Source of the DNA: Cephalopachus bancanus
Taxonomy: Eukaryota; Chordata; Mammalia; Primates; Tarsiidae
Length of the DNA: 64,000 bases
NCBI GenBank assembly: GCA_027257055.1
Contig: JAPVLO010000039.1
Location: forward strand, 8,586,501 to 8,650,500
Direction: 5' to 3'
In this document: piece by piece, positions 1-54,690 of the stretch
Position numbering within the stretch: the stretch's first letter is position 1
How the letters are laid out: each line of letters starts with the position of its first letter
The notes under the pieces: generated by a model
What the model saw: only the letters and a program-made list of their open reading frames with translations
Databases searched by the model: none
What the model was told of the DNA's origin: nothing
Position numbers and translations under genes: made by a program

Positions 1-689
1 AGAGCCAAGGCAGTGTTCCACAAGCCTGCCTAGCTTCAGAGTGGGCCTGACTTGGATCACAGACCACCCCAGCCGACCTCCCAGAAAGTCCTGAACAGCT
101 CAGCCTGGTATCTGGCCACTGGGCCCCAGGACCTGGCACCTGCCACAAGGGCTGAGCCCCTAACCTATGGCGGTCTCAGCTTCCTGCTCCCACAGAAGCT
201 TGAAACAGCAGCCCGAGCACCAGACTGTGCTAGGGATCGAGCCAGCCGTGGACCCATGTGAGGAACCCCAGCCCAAGCCAGGTTGCTGTCTGGGGAGTCC
301 CTCCACTCCCACATTAGGGCAGCAGCTGGCAAGGCCTGTGGCTTGCCCGCCATCCAGAGGTTGCCTGGAGAGGGCTGGGCCACCTTCAGCTCATTAGTGG
401 CTGGGTCTCTGGGGCCCCCTTGGTTGAGCAGAAAGGGGGGTGTCTTTGAGCCACTCCTGTGAGCAGTGGCAGGCAGGCCTTGGGGAAGGAAGGAGGCTGC
501 TTGAACCCGGCATCCAGGGTCACTGTGGGTGGCGTTGAGGTGGGCCATGCTGTGTGCTTGGGAGCCACCCCCAATCCTTTCCACAGCGGGCCAGAGCCAT
601 CTGGCCTGGGGGTGTCAGGAGGCTTGGGCTGGGTGGGCGGAGGGCAGAGTGCTGGCGACAGGCGGGAACAGTCTGCCCTTCTCCCCTAG
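1..689 (+). other. SPSB3: SPSB3 intron upstream of the first visible coding exon
   Basis: This stretch is GC-rich, without recognisable repeats. Several overlapping open frames run through it on both strands, but none resembles a known protein and they carry no splice logic. The first coding exon of SPSB3 (about 42 residues in human, beginning MARRPRNSR by recollection) is not here. The region is therefore read as the intron between that exon and the exon at 690, ending in a good acceptor (pyrimidines then TAG at 687-689). Confidence 0.7.
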
Positions 690-2114
690 CACAGCGACTC
701 GGATTCCGACCCCGATTACTCGTCCCTTCCGCCGCCCATCCCCAGCGCGGTGCCTGTGACGGGGGAGTCCTTCTGTGACTGCGCTGGCCAGAGTGAGGCC
801 TTCTGCAGCAGCCGGCACACGGCACACCGTGGCAGGGACTGCCGCTGCGGGGAGGAGGACGAACGTGAGTGCAGCAGGGCCGCAGGGCTGTGGGTGGGGG
901 CGCACCCCAGCGCCACCCAGCATGGGCCTCTCCCTCTCTCAGATTTCGACTGGGTCTGGGATGATCTGAACAAGTCCTCGGCCACCCTGCTGAGCTGTGA
1001 CAACCGCAAGGTCAGCTTTCACATGGAGTACAGCTGTGGCACTGCAGCCATCCGGGGCACCAAGGAGCTAGGGGAGGGCCAGCACTTCTGGGAGATCAAG
1101 ATGACCTCGCCTGTCTATGGCACTGACATGGTAAGCGGTGCTGGCCCGGGTATGCCTCTGGGGGACACGGCCTGGGGTCCAGTCCCAGTGCCTTCTGCCC
1201 AGCCTACTGTTCACAGATGGTGGGCATCGGGACATCAGATGTGGACCTGGACAAGTACCACCATACGTTCTGCAGCCTGCTGGGGAGGGACGAGGACAGC
1301 TGGGGTCTCTCCTACACGGGTGCGTGTGGCCTGGGGGTGGGGTGGGGCCAGGGCTGTGGCTCCTGGGCTCACCCCGTCCTGACTGCCCCCAGGGCTCCTC
1401 CATCACAAGGGCGACAAGATGAGCTTCTCTTCGCGCTTTGGCCAGGGCTCCATCATCGGTGTGCATCTGGACACCTGGCATGGGACACTCACCTTCTTTA
1501 AGAACAGGAAGTGCATAGGTGAGGCCCTGCCCAGGTCAGCGGACCACCCAGCTCCCAGGCTCCCCGAGACGCTTCTTCCCTGAAGCCTGAGGTCCCAGGG
1601 CCCCCAGAGGTGGGGCGGTGTCAGGCTGGGTGGAGTTGCTGGGCAGAGTGGAGGCCTGGTCCTCAGCTACTCACCTCGGGACCGTGGCACAGTGTCCAAG
1701 GGAGCGGGCAGTGCGTCCCTTCCCTGCCTGTCCCTCAGCCCGGGGTTTAGGCTGTGTCCCATCTTTCCAGGAGTGGCAGCCACCAAGCTGCAGAACAAGA
1801 AGTTCTACCCGATGGTGTGTTCCACGGCAGCCAAGAGTAGCATGAAGGTGATCCGCTCGTGTGCCAGCACCACCTCCCTGCAGTACCTGTGCTGCTACCG
1901 CCTGCGTCAGCTGCGGCCAGACTCGGGGGACATGCTGGAGGACCTGCCCCTGCCGCCCGGCCTCAAGCAGGTGCTGCGCAACAAGCTGGGCTGGGTGCTG
2001 AGCATGAACTGCAGCCACCACAAGACTCTGGCAGCCCCGCCCAGGGTGGCCTCAGCCAGTCCCAGCAGCCCTGAGCCCCAGCCCTGCCAGAGGAAGCGCT
2101 GCCGACGGACCTAA
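690..2114 (+). CDS. SPSB3: SPRY domain and SOCS box protein 3 (5' end outside window)
   Basis: Exons are 690-864, 943-1130, 1217-1319, 1393-1518 and 1771-2114 (936 nt, 311 codons plus TAA). Every intron is GT-AG and the phases agree. The product is a substrate receptor of a cullin-5/elongin B-C ubiquitin ligase; family work links SPSB3 to nuclear substrates such as cGAS. The acidic N-terminal stretch [12 protein letters not shown] is followed by the B30.2/SPRY domain (from [12 protein letters not shown] through KNRKCIG). The last exon carries the C-terminal SOCS box ([29 protein letters not shown]). It closely matches human SPSB3 (about 355 residues) minus the first coding exon, which lies left of base 1. 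One residue is missing relative to human at SEA-FCSS. No frameshift or stop is present. It is convergent with EME2. Confidence 0.95.
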
Positions 2115-2935
2115 CTCCCATGGGAACTGCCTTCTGGGGTGGGACGGCCATTATCTGTGTCCCTTCCTTCCAGCCACACTCCAGGCAGCTGCAGAGGGAG
2201 GGGCTGGGTGAGCTCTGTCCAGGGCCATCTCCTGGGGCCGGGACAGTCTCTGCAGGGGCTCCAGGCCACTCTGCGGCCTGTGCAGATGAGAAGTGACTGC
2301 CTGGGCCCTGCTCTCCAGAGAGGCTGCTGCCTGCCACACCGAGAGCCTCACTGGAGCCCAGCTGCCCATTCCTGCCAGCCTTGGTTTTTTCCTAACTTGC
2401 TTTGCATGTTGTCAGCTGCTGCTCCTGTCACAGAGACTTGAATGATTGTAATAAACAGAGTTTATGTCTAACACCCACACAGCTGTAAGACCAAGTGAGC
2501 CATGCAAGGCTGGGTTCTCTTGTTGGGTCTGGCAGCCTCTACAAAGCTGTGGGGAAGGCAGACCCGGTTCTATCTCCCTAGAGATCTCCCTTACTGCTTC
2601 TGAGGGTGCCACTCCCAAGCCTCCAAGTGGCCGCTGCCACAGCCCCTCCCAGCTGTCCCAGCTGGGCAAGCAGCCCAGCTGCCAGGCTCCTGGCTGGCCC
2701 ATGTGTCCAGCTCAGGGCATATGAACCTCCAACCTCTCCAGGCACATCACTGCTTGCCACCTTTGGCCCGAGCAGAACTTCTCCTGAGGCTTCCCTACCC
2801 CCTCATCCCCTTTGGCTCAGACCCGAGCCAGAGAGAGCCTGAGAGCCCTCCTGGGCTGTGGGTCCTGCCCCTGCCGCTCAGGGCATCCAGTCGTTCCTGA
2901 GGCTGTGTGCTGTCCTGCTGGCCCCACAGCCATGG
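2115..2935. other. SPSB3 3' UTR and EME2 3' flank (tail to tail)
   Basis: The stretch between the two stop codons holds no further gene. The left part is the SPSB3 3' UTR. On the minus strand I see no AATAAA for EME2. The nearest candidate is the variant CATAAA (plus-strand TTTATG, 2461-2466), which would make the two 3' UTRs meet or overlap by a few tens of bases. Confidence 0.5.
2450..2455 (+). terminator. SPSB3: SPSB3 poly(A) signal AATAAA
   Basis: A canonical AATAAA lies 336 nt after the SPSB3 stop codon, followed by a T/GT-containing stretch (GTTTATGTCT). It gives a short 3' UTR of about 355 nt. Confidence 0.85.
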
Positions 2936-7239
<4,304 letters not shown>

Positions 7240-7293
7240 AGTGCCAGAATCTGTAGGTTGCCCAGTGGGTGTAAGCTGGGGGTAACCATTCTG

Positions 7294-7299
7294 ATTAAA
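7294..7299 (+). terminator. MRPS34: MRPS34 poly(A) signal ATTAAA
   Basis: ATTAAA lies 55 nt after the MRPS34 stop and gives a very short 3' UTR. A second candidate, AATAAA at 7569-7574, could give a longer form. Confidence 0.65.
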
Positions 7300-7890
7300 G
7301 AAGATGTCTTTGGGTCACACCTGAGTCCGCTCCCGCAGAGCTGGGGCTCACCTTCTGGACTTGTTCCGAGGGTCTGCGTCTTGATTGAGAAGGTTGGGCA
7401 CACCCTGTACCTGCGCCTCTCCTCTGGCCCTGCTGCCTCAACACCCCGTCCTGAATGAGAGGCCACGCAGGAGGCTCTGGGGGAAAGCCGAAAGCGGCGG
7501 GGAGCGCTGGCTCCTCTTCCCCCAAGACTGTTGTCTCCACCGGGATCCGGCCAGAAACTGTGGACGGGAATAAAGAGAAAGGAAGCAGTCGGAGTTGTGG
7601 TTTCTTTTCATGTGGGGTTGCGGGGGACCAGAGCGGGTCCTTGGCAGGATTGCGGGGAAGGGGAGGCCGACTCAGGCGTGCAGCTGTCCGGCGGGGCCAA
7701 GTGGGTTGGGAGACCTGAGCGAGTTGGAGGCGGCACAGGTGGTGTCCGAGCCACTGGAACGACATGGCTTCCTGATTCTGGGGTCACAAGTGAATAGCTT
7801 TGGGCGCCAGAGCCCTGCAGCGCCGCTCCCCGCAGGCTCCCGGTTCGGCAGCGGAGGCAGCGCCAGCCCGAGGCCCCTTTAAGGGCAGGC
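7300..7890. other. MRPS34-NME3 intergenic interval
   Basis: No repeat or coding exon is recognised. It contains the alternative AATAAA (7569-7574) for MRPS34 and then grades into the NME3 CpG island from about 7800. Confidence 0.6.
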
Positions 7891-7947
7891 CCCGCCCCGG
7901 GCGCCTCCGCGCCGCCGAGCCCGCGCGGGGGGTTGGCTGCCGCCATC
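7880..7947 (+). promoter_or_regulatory. NME3: NME3 CpG-island promoter
   Basis: A GC box (CCCCGCCCC, about 7890-7898) and dense CpG lie directly upstream of the NME3 start, with no TATA box. GCCGCCATC precedes the ATG. The CpG island continues through the gene. Confidence 0.55.
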
Positions 7948-8823
7948 ATGATCTGCTTGGTGCTGACCATCTTCGCCAGCTTCTTCCAGGCAGGTGAGTG
8001 GCGCGGGCCGGGGGGCGGGGAGACGGCCGGGGCTGGGCCGACTTGACGTCCCGGCCCTGCGGGTCCCGGCAGCCTGCACCGGCGTGCACGAGCGTACCTT
8101 CCTGGCCGTGAAGCCAGACGGCGTGCAGCGGCGGCTGGTGGGCGAGATCGTGCGGCGCTTCGAGAGGAAGGGCTTCAAGCTGGTGGCGCTGAAGCTGGTG
8201 CAGGTGAGGGCGCGGCGGGGCGCGGCGGGGCGCGGCGGGGCGCGGCGGGGCGCGGCGCGCGGCGAGCCGGCCGTGGGCGCAGCGGCCTGTGCCTTCCTCC
8301 CGCAGGCCTCGGAGGAGCTGCTGCGCGAGCACTACGCCGACCTGCGCGAGCGCCCCTTCTACGGCCACCTGGTCAAGTACATGGCCTCGGGGCCCGTGGT
8401 GGCCATGGTGAGTGCAGCGGGCGGGCGGGCCACCTGGGGACGCCCCCACCCCCGCGCTGACGCCCCGCCCCGCCCGCGCAGGTGTGGCAAGGGCTTGACG
8501 TCGTGAGCGCCTCACGCGCGCTCATCGGGGCCACAGACCCGGCCGACGCCCCGCCCGGCACCATCCGCGGGGATTTTTGCATCGAGGTCGGCAAGTAAGG
8601 CCCGCCTCTGCCCGGCCCCACTTTCCCCAGTTCGGCCTGCCTGGGCCTCGGCCCGAGCTCTCCTCCCGTGGCCCGATTCCCGCTCATGCGCTCCTCTCTG
8701 CCTAGGAACGTGATTCACGGCAGCGACTCAGCGGAGAGCGCCCGCCGCGAGATCGCACTGTGGTTCAGCGCAGACGAGCTCCTGTGCTGGGAGGACAGCG
8801 CCGGGCACTGGCTGTACGAGTAG
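7948..8823 (+). CDS. NME3: Nucleoside diphosphate kinase 3 (NDPK-C)
   Basis: Exons are 7948-7993, 8073-8203, 8306-8407, 8482-8594 and 8706-8823 (510 nt, 169 codons plus TAG), the human length. The enzyme transfers gamma-phosphate from ATP to other nucleoside diphosphates through a phosphohistidine. The hydrophobic N-terminus [17 protein letters not shown] is the membrane-targeting segment typical of NME3 (mitochondrial outer membrane or peroxisomes). The NDK fold follows: [40 protein letters not shown], and the active-site block [20 protein letters not shown] with the catalytic His in IHGSD. It ends [12 protein letters not shown], as in human. No disruption is present. It is convergent with MAPK8IP3. 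Confidence 0.96.
8211..8258 (+). repeat. 10-bp GC minisatellite in NME3 intron 2
   Basis: Four perfect copies of CGCGGCGGGG (8211-8250) plus a partial fifth start 8 bases after the exon 2 donor. The regular GGGG runs with 6-base spacers can form a G-quadruplex. Confidence 0.95.
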
Positions 8824-9106
8824 CCACCCGGGCAGATGCGCGTGTCTAAAAGAGGCTGGGAGACTCCAGCATCCTCCAGGCCTGGAGCGAGCCAGACTTC
8901 TGGGCCCCACCCCTCAGGGCTTCGAACATCCCTTCTGCGCAGGGACCGTGGCACCCCTGCAGGAAGGACCTCGTGTGGACTGCGCCCAGCCTTCCTGGCC
9001 AAGAGGAGCTACTCAGGAGTCAGAGCCTGCGTACAGCGTCCACAGCACCCTGGGAACGTGCCAGGGCTTTTCATGGTGCCCAGCTTCGTCCAGTGTTTCT
9101 TTTAAT

Positions 9107-9112
9107 AATAAA
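9107..9112 (+). terminator. NME3: NME3 poly(A) signal AATAAA
   Basis: AATAAA lies 284 nt after the NME3 stop codon. The expected cleavage is near 9130. Confidence 0.85.
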
Positions 9113-9159
9113 CGGAGGCAAATCCTCATTGTCACATTGCTTTAAGCCCAGGGACAGAC

Positions 9160-10649
9160 AGAGGTACGACGTTGAGACGTTTATTACATACAGAGCAGAT
9201 ATGTGGGTTCACTTGCAGGGCCAAAGCCTGAGAATCATCACCCTTCCCCAGCTGCCCCCACCTGGCTCACCCCCAAGTCACTTCACAACCCGTGGGAACA
9301 GACGAGGGACCTGACATACATCACAGTGGAGGTGGTAGGGTGGTGGGGAGAAGCCTGCAGCTGCACATGGCTGCAGCCTGTGGTGGCCAGCTGGACTCAT
9401 GGGACAGCTCCCCGAGATCTGTGCTTCTCTGGTGGGAGGGGCAGGCTGAGGGGCTGGGCTGCCCTGATTGGGGCCTCCCAGAGCAGAGTAAGGCCTGGCC
9501 TGGAAGGTGGGAGTAGGCCCCAAAGCCCGTCCACCCTGGGAGGGAGTCCAGGGTGGCATCTGCCCCTATGTGCCTAGAGCCAGGCTGGCTCCGCTTCTAG
9601 CCCTCCGGGCTTTGCTCAGCAGCCTCTTGTCAACCACTCTCTGGGAGCAGGCCACAGCAGGCAACCCTAGGCACTTAGTAGCGTGTCTGGGACGTGCAGA
9701 AGGCAGGCCCCTGGAGCACACCATCCCCCATCAACCTGAGGCTGAGCCTGCGTCCTAGGACCGACCCCAGGAGAGGCCAGGGGCCTCCCCTTCTTCCTGA
9801 AGCCTGGGCCTGCCCTGGCGGCCTGAGAAATTCCACCCTAGGGGCTTCTGGGAGGGCTTCTGCTCCTCCAAGGTAAGTCTTCTGCCCAGGTAGAGCCTGG
9901 GGGGACACGGGTCAGGGAGGGAACTGGTGAGAGCCCACCCACAGTGGGGACGACCACGGGCTCCAGGGAAAAGGGGTAGCTGGTTTTGTCTTCTCAAGCA
10001 GCTACCCCAGGGATCCTGGCCTGCGCTTTCATGCCAGACCCCTAAGCAGGGGGGAAGCCAGGGTGGGGGCTGAGGGAACAGAAGCTTGGGGATAGGGGAA
10101 GCCCCAGAGAAGGCTAGCTGGGTGCAGGCACCCGGGCAGGCTGAGCGTGCCTCCCTGGGCAAAGGCTCGTCACTGGTCTGGCTCTCTTAGGCAGGGTGGA
10201 ATCCTGCAGGCAGCATGCAGAGGCAGGTGGGCTCAGGGCGGGAAGACTCAGCAGTGTGAAGCCCCTGTGTCCTGCTCTGGGGATGCCAGGGAGTGGGGAG
10301 CCCAGGGTGGAACCAGGGCCACCTGCTCAGTCACCTCAGACCCGCCTTGCTCTGGCCCAGGGTGTCCTGGACTTGAGGACTTTGGGCTGGATGCTGGCCA
10401 GAAGCCGCTGAGGAAAGGGTGCCCCAAGAGGGTCTTCCCTCTCAGGTAGAAATGCTACCTCCCCTCCTCCCAGCTGACCCACATCCCTGTATTCCCTGCC
10501 AGCTGGATGGGGGCCGGGCTCAGGTGAAAGCTGCAGGTTGAGAGGTTAGAAGAAGGGCGGATGGGCGCCTGGCTGCCCTGCAGGCGGGGACGCAGGTGGG
10601 TAGGGGGGTCCTATGTACATGTTGGCATCAGGCAGGGCAAGGTGGTGGC
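9160..10649 (-). other. MAPK8IP3: MAPK8IP3 3' UTR
   Basis: This is GC-rich sequence without repeats between the MAPK8IP3 stop (10650-10652) and its poly(A) signal. Open frames here match nothing known. I read it as a single untranslated last-exon segment. Confidence 0.7.
9180..9185 (-). terminator. MAPK8IP3: MAPK8IP3 poly(A) signal (TTTATT on plus strand)
   Basis: This is AATAAA on the minus strand, about 1.46 kb after the MAPK8IP3 stop. It fits a 3' UTR of roughly 1.5 kb ending near 9160, only tens of bases from the NME3 3' end. Confidence 0.75.
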
Positions 10650-49348
<38,699 letters not shown>

Positions 49349-49787
49349 CTATGGCACGAAAGAGAGAAGAAGAGTGGGTATCGTGAGTGCCGAACAGTGC
49401 CCTCCACCTGAAGGGTCACAGGCTTCAAGGGCCCAGAGATCAAAGACGTCCTTAAAGCCGGGAGCTGGCCAGTGGCAGGACCAGAATGGGGTTCTCCCCA
49501 CTCCAGACCCCAGGTCCCTGCCACTCCTTAGGCAAACCTTGACACAGATGAGCCATGAGAGCAGGCCAAGAAGAGTCCTCCAAGACTGAATAACTGCACA
49601 TTCCTCTTCAGCTAATGGCATTTGCAACCCCTGGTGATGCCAGCTTTCTCCTGTCCAGCAAGAATTTGGTGTGAAAGGAGCCTATCATTCCAATTAAGGA
49701 TCCCTTCACGCACATGAGTGACCCAGGCAGTCATACAGGATCCGGCACTCAGAAGACCCATGCTCCGTTTAATACTTTGCTGTTATA

Positions 49788-49934
49788 AATTTTTTAAGAG
49801 TTGGGGGTCTTGTTCTGTGGCCCATACTGGAGTGCAGAGGTGCAATCATAGCTCACTGCAGCCTCAAACTCCTGGCCTCTAGAGATCCTTTTGCCTCAGC
49901 CTTCCAAAGTGTGTGAACCACCATGCCCAGCTCA
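49788..49934 (-). mobile_element. Alu monomer fragment
   Basis: GAGTTGGGGGTCTTGTTCTG, GGAGTGCAGAGGTGCAATCA, ending CCACCATGCCCAGCTC. Confidence 0.8.
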
Positions 49935-50431
49935 GAAATTTTCAATGATTTTTGAATAAGGGGCCCCACATTCCAGTTTTGCACTGGGCCCCACAAATTA
50001 GGCAACAGGGTAGTATTCCTCCTCTCAATGCTAAATCTCAGAGCAAGGTAAAGCCTACTTTTCTGTATCTTAAATCATGGTCCAGCTCAGGATGCCATCA
50101 TTACTAAAATAACCAGTAACACAAATTCTTGCTCCTAGGCCTTCAAAAAAGAGGGGATTAGTTTAGGTTTGGAATCTTAACTTTACATGCTAAGTTTCAG
50201 AGCAAAATTATTATCAAATCAAGTGAAAAGAAAGCACTTTGCAAAGTAAAGGAAGCTCTTGAAAGGTCTGAGGAGCAGAAACATCAGTGAAGCTGGGGTG
50301 TGGTCAGGCTGCAGGGAGGGGTCAGCATCAGGCAGAAACCCAGGTCACCAGGTGTAATTCCTATAGCAGCCCAGAAGGGGAGCCGTTGAAACCTCGATTT
50401 TATTGAGTGTCAAACTGGGGAATGTATATGT

Positions 50432-50730
50432 ATTTTTTTCTTTTTGAGTCAGGGTTTTGTTCTGTTGCCCAGGTTAGAGTGCACTGGTGTGATCATGGCT
50501 CACTGCAGCCCCCAATTCCTGGGCTCAAGTGATCCTCCCGCTTCAGGCTCTTGAGTAGCTAAAACTACAGGAGTGTGCCACGGAGCCAGGCTACTTCTTT
50601 AAAAAATTTTTGTAGAGTTTGGGTCTTGCTATATTGGCCAGGCTGGTCTTGACTCCTGGCCTCGAACAATCTCTCCACCTTGGCTTCCCAAAGTGCTAGT
50701 ATTACAGGCATGAGCCACTGTGCCCAGTCA
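50432..50730 (-). mobile_element. AluJ-like SINE
   Basis: Diverged antisense dimer from TTTTTGAGTCAGGGTTTTGT to GAGCCACTGTGCCCAGTC. Confidence 0.9.
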
Positions 50731-51329
50731 AAACTGGGGAATATTATCAAGAAATTTCATTTGCAGGAAGCACAAATATCAGCTGGGTTCTTAAGACAAA
50801 GAGTTTCTCAGAAGATGGGAATATAAAACTGACGGTTGACTTCAGGTGTGGAGTATCTCGAAGAGTAGATGAATTAGTGGTGGCCACAGCTGTGCTACCT
50901 AGAATAACTCTACCCATTTCCCCACCTGGACACCAGGCCCCTAGATGCTTCTTCCTACAGTAGTTTCTAAAAAGGTATTTGTGCTGAAAACCACTGGGGC
51001 TCCTGCCCAAAGGATGACTCACTCTGTGCAGTGGCTGAAAGGGTAGAAAGCCCCAGAGGAGAGGCTGGTAGTGGGGAGGGGAAGAGGGAAGAGGAGGCTG
51101 CTGGAAGAAGTCTGTTCTGAGAACATCACATGCAGCTTAACTAAAATGAGGAAAAACAAACATCCATGGCCAGGAAAATGCACAATTTTTTGTGCAGCTG
51201 TACAAAACCAAAAATATGTAGTTTTGAATAATTGTGGATACAACCTGCATATGAAGAACAAATAAATGCTATTAACTGACTGATAAGGAAATATTTTTAA
51301 TTGAGCAATTTTAATTCCTGCTACTTAAA

Positions 51330-51385
51330 AATGCACTCCAATCTGGGCGACAGAGTGAGACTCCAACTCAAAAAAAAAAAAAAGA
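51330..51385 (+). mobile_element. Alu 3' end fragment
   Basis: Only the last 40 bases (GCACTCCAATCTGGGCGACA, GAGTGAGACTCCAACTC) plus poly(A). It abuts the L1. Confidence 0.85.
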
Positions 51386-54300
51386 AAAGAATTACACAAA
51401 CATGTTTTTGAAGAAAAATCAGATGGTTTTTGTAGAAAAATCAGAGGACCAGAATGACCAAGAAAAAGAGAGAAAAAGTCTAAATAAACATAATCAGAAA
51501 TGCAAAAGATAAAATCATAACTGACCCCAAAGAAATACAAAAGACTGTCAGAGATTACTATGCACACCTGTATGGAAACAAGCTTGATAACCTAAATTAA
51601 ATGGAGGTTCTGACATCACACAACCTCCCAAGGTTGAAACAAGAAGACATTGAGACACTAAATAGACTGATAACCCAGGAAATTGACTCTGTCATAAGAA
51701 ATCTACCTACAAAAAAAAGCCCTGGACTATTCAGCTTTCCAGCAGAATTCTATAAAATGTACATGGAGGAGCTGATACCAATCCTATTGAAAGTATTCCA
51801 GGCAACTAACAAGGACAGAATTCTTCCCAAATCATTTTATGGAGCTAACATCACACTGATACCCAAACTGGGTAAAGATCTAACAAAAAAAGAGAACTAC
51901 AGGCCAATATCCCTAATTAACATATATGCAAAAATTCTCAATAAGATTCTAGCAAACCGGATCCAACAACACATCTCAAAAATCATCCACTATGACCAAG
52001 TAGGCTTCATCCCCAGGATGCAGGGCTGGTTCAACATCCACAAGACCAAAAATGTGATTAAATACATCAACAGATATAAAAACAAGGACCACATGATTAT
52101 ATCTTTAGATACAGCAAAAGCTTTTGATAAAATAAAGCATTCCTTCTTGATAAAACCCTCAAACACCTAGGCATAGAAGGAACATACCTCAAAATAGTAA
52201 GCACCATCTACGATAAACCCAAAGCCAGCATATTGCTAAACGGACAGAAACTGGAGACATTTCCCCTGAAAACCAGAACAAGACTGTCCATCTCATCCGT
52301 CTTGTTCAACATTGTGTTGGAAGTCCTAGCTAGAGCAATTAGACAAGAAAAGGAAATCAGGGGTATCCAAATAGGAAAAGAGGAAGTTAAGTTATCCCTC
52401 TTTGCTGATGATATGATCCTATTCCTTGAAAACCCAAGACAATCTGTCAAAAACCTGCTTTCATTGATGAAGAGCTTTGGCAAAGTCTCAGAGTACAAAA
52501 TAAATGTGCAAAAGACAGTTGCAGTCTTATATACCAACAATAAACAGGCAGAGAACCAAATAAAAAGCACAATCCCACTCACAATAGCTACACACACACA
52601 AATGAAATACCTCGGCATCTCCCTAACCAGAGAAGTGAAAGACCTTTACAATGAAAACTACAAAATACTGCTCAAAGAAATCCAAGAAGATACAAACAAA
52701 TGGAAAAATATTCCATGCTCGTGGATAGGAAGAATCAACATTGTTAAGATGTCCATCCTACCCAAGGCAATCTGCAGATTCAATGCAATGCCCATGAAGT
52801 TACCAGCATCATTCTTCTTGGACCTGGAAAGGACAATACAGAAATTCATATGGAAACATAAACAACCACAAATAGCCAAAACAATCCTTAGTAAAAGAAA
52901 CAAAGCAGGAGGTAACACAATTCCAGACTTTAAACTTTATTATAAGGCTACAATAATCGAAACAGTCTGGTACTAGTACAAGAACAAGCATATAGACCAA
53001 TGGAACAGGACAGAGATTCTGGAAGCAAAATCTCAATTTCTCAAACAACTCATCTTCAACAAAGCCTCCACCAACAACCATTGGGGAGAGGAGAACCTAT
53101 TCAGGAAATGGTGCTGGGAAAACTGGTTGTCCACATGCTGAAGATTGAAACAGGACCCCTACCTATCACCATACACCAAAATCAACTCTAAATGAACCAA
53201 AGACCTAAACGTAAAACCTCAAACTATAAGAACCTTAGAAAATGCAGGAGACACTCTTATGGAAATTAAAATTGGCAATCAATTCCTGGTCAAAACCCCA
53301 AGTGCCCATGCATAGGAGGTAAGATAGACAAGTGGGACCTCATCAAGCTGAAAAGCTTCTGCAAAGCAAAAGGGACCATCAAGAGAGCAGGGAGACAGTC
53401 CACAGAATGGTAAAAAATACTTGCCAATTGCATATCTGACAAAGGCCTAATATCTAGGGTCTACAAGGAACTCAAATGTGCCGGAAGGAAAACAAATAAA
53501 CAGTCCCATTAAAAAGTGGGCAAAACATGAATATACACTTCTCAAAAGAAGATATACAGGCAGCCAACGGACACATGAAAAAGTGCTCAGCCTCACTAAT
53601 TGTCAGAGAAATGCAAATCAAAACCACATTGAGATACCACTTAACCCCAGTAAGAATGGCCATCATTAATAAAACAAACAGGCCAGCGCAGTGGCTCACA
53701 CCTATAAACCCAGCACTTTGGGAGGCCGAGGTGAGAGGATTGCCTGAGCAGGCCGGTGCAGTGGTTCACGCCTATAATCCCAGCACTTTGGGAGGCTGAG
53801 GTGAGAGGATTGCCTGAGCCCATGGATTTGAGACCAGCCTGGGCAACTTGGCAAGACCTCATCTCTACAATAAATCAAAAAATTAGCTGGGTGTGGAAGT
53901 GCATGCCTGTAGTTACAGCTACTTGGAAGGCTGAGGTGGAAGGATCACCTGAGCCCAGCAGGTCAAGGCTGCAGTGGCCATGAGCGTGCCACTGCACTCC
54001 AGCCTGAGTGACAGAGTGAGACTCCAACTCAAACAACAACAACAGATGCTGGTGAGGATGTGGAGAAAAAGGAACACTTCTACACAGCTGGTGGGAATGC
54101 AAACTAGTGCAACCTCTTTGGAAAACAGTGTGGTGATTTCTAAAATAACTAGACACTGACCTTCCATATGACTCAGCAATCTCCCTACTGGGAATATACC
54201 CAGAGGAACTCAAATCATTCTACAAAAACGATACCTGCACATGCATGCTTATTGCAGCCCTATTCACAATAGCAAAAACAAGGAACCAACCATGCTGCCC

Positions 54301-54690
54301 ATCAAAACTGGACCGGATAAGAAAATGTGGTACATATACACAACGAAATATTATGTAGTCATAAAGAAGGACCAACATATGGACTTTGCAGCAACTTGGA
54401 TGGATTTAGAGTCTATCACACTCCATGGTCTATTACAGAAACAAAGAACAGAGTACCACGTGTTCTCACTCATAGGCGGACCCTGAACATTTACCATAAT
54501 ACTATGAGAAAGGAACTGGCAGTAGCAGGATGCTGGTGGGGGTGGGGGGCACAACATCAATAATGGTACTTGACCTCAAACTAGGCAAAGTGGGGACCAA
54601 AGGGAGGACTAAGCTTTGCCTGTACAATGACCACTTGTATACCTAATCCTGAGTTGTGCCCCACACCTTTAAAGTAAAAAATAAAAAAAG
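51386..54690 (+). mobile_element. LINE-1, 5'-truncated, with ORF2 remnants
   Basis: Antisense to MAPK8IP3. ORF2 reverse transcriptase survives as two open blocks: 51601-52170 ([29 protein letters not shown]) and 52233-52976, with the catalytic LFADDMILF near 52398-52424. A frameshift lies between them, near 52160-52230. The C-terminal ORF2 ([35 protein letters not shown]) and the 3' end with a poly(A)-rich tail follow. ORF1 and the 5' UTR are missing. An Alu interrupts at 53683-54044. Not active. Confidence 0.95.
53683..54044 (+). mobile_element. Alu SINE with a duplicated head, nested in the L1
   Basis: A 68-bp piece of the Alu 5' end (53683-53750) is followed directly by a full element (53751-54044) with an (AAC)n tail. 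L1 sequence continues on both sides. Confidence 0.93.

Noticed and set aside
9160..10649. Several frames of 70 to 135 codons in this interval
   Set aside because: They lie between a clear stop codon and poly(A) signal and resemble no protein: the 3' UTR of MAPK8IP3.
51601..52976. Reverse transcriptase gene
   Set aside because: It is part of a 5'-truncated, frameshifted LINE-1 interrupted by an Alu, not a host gene.
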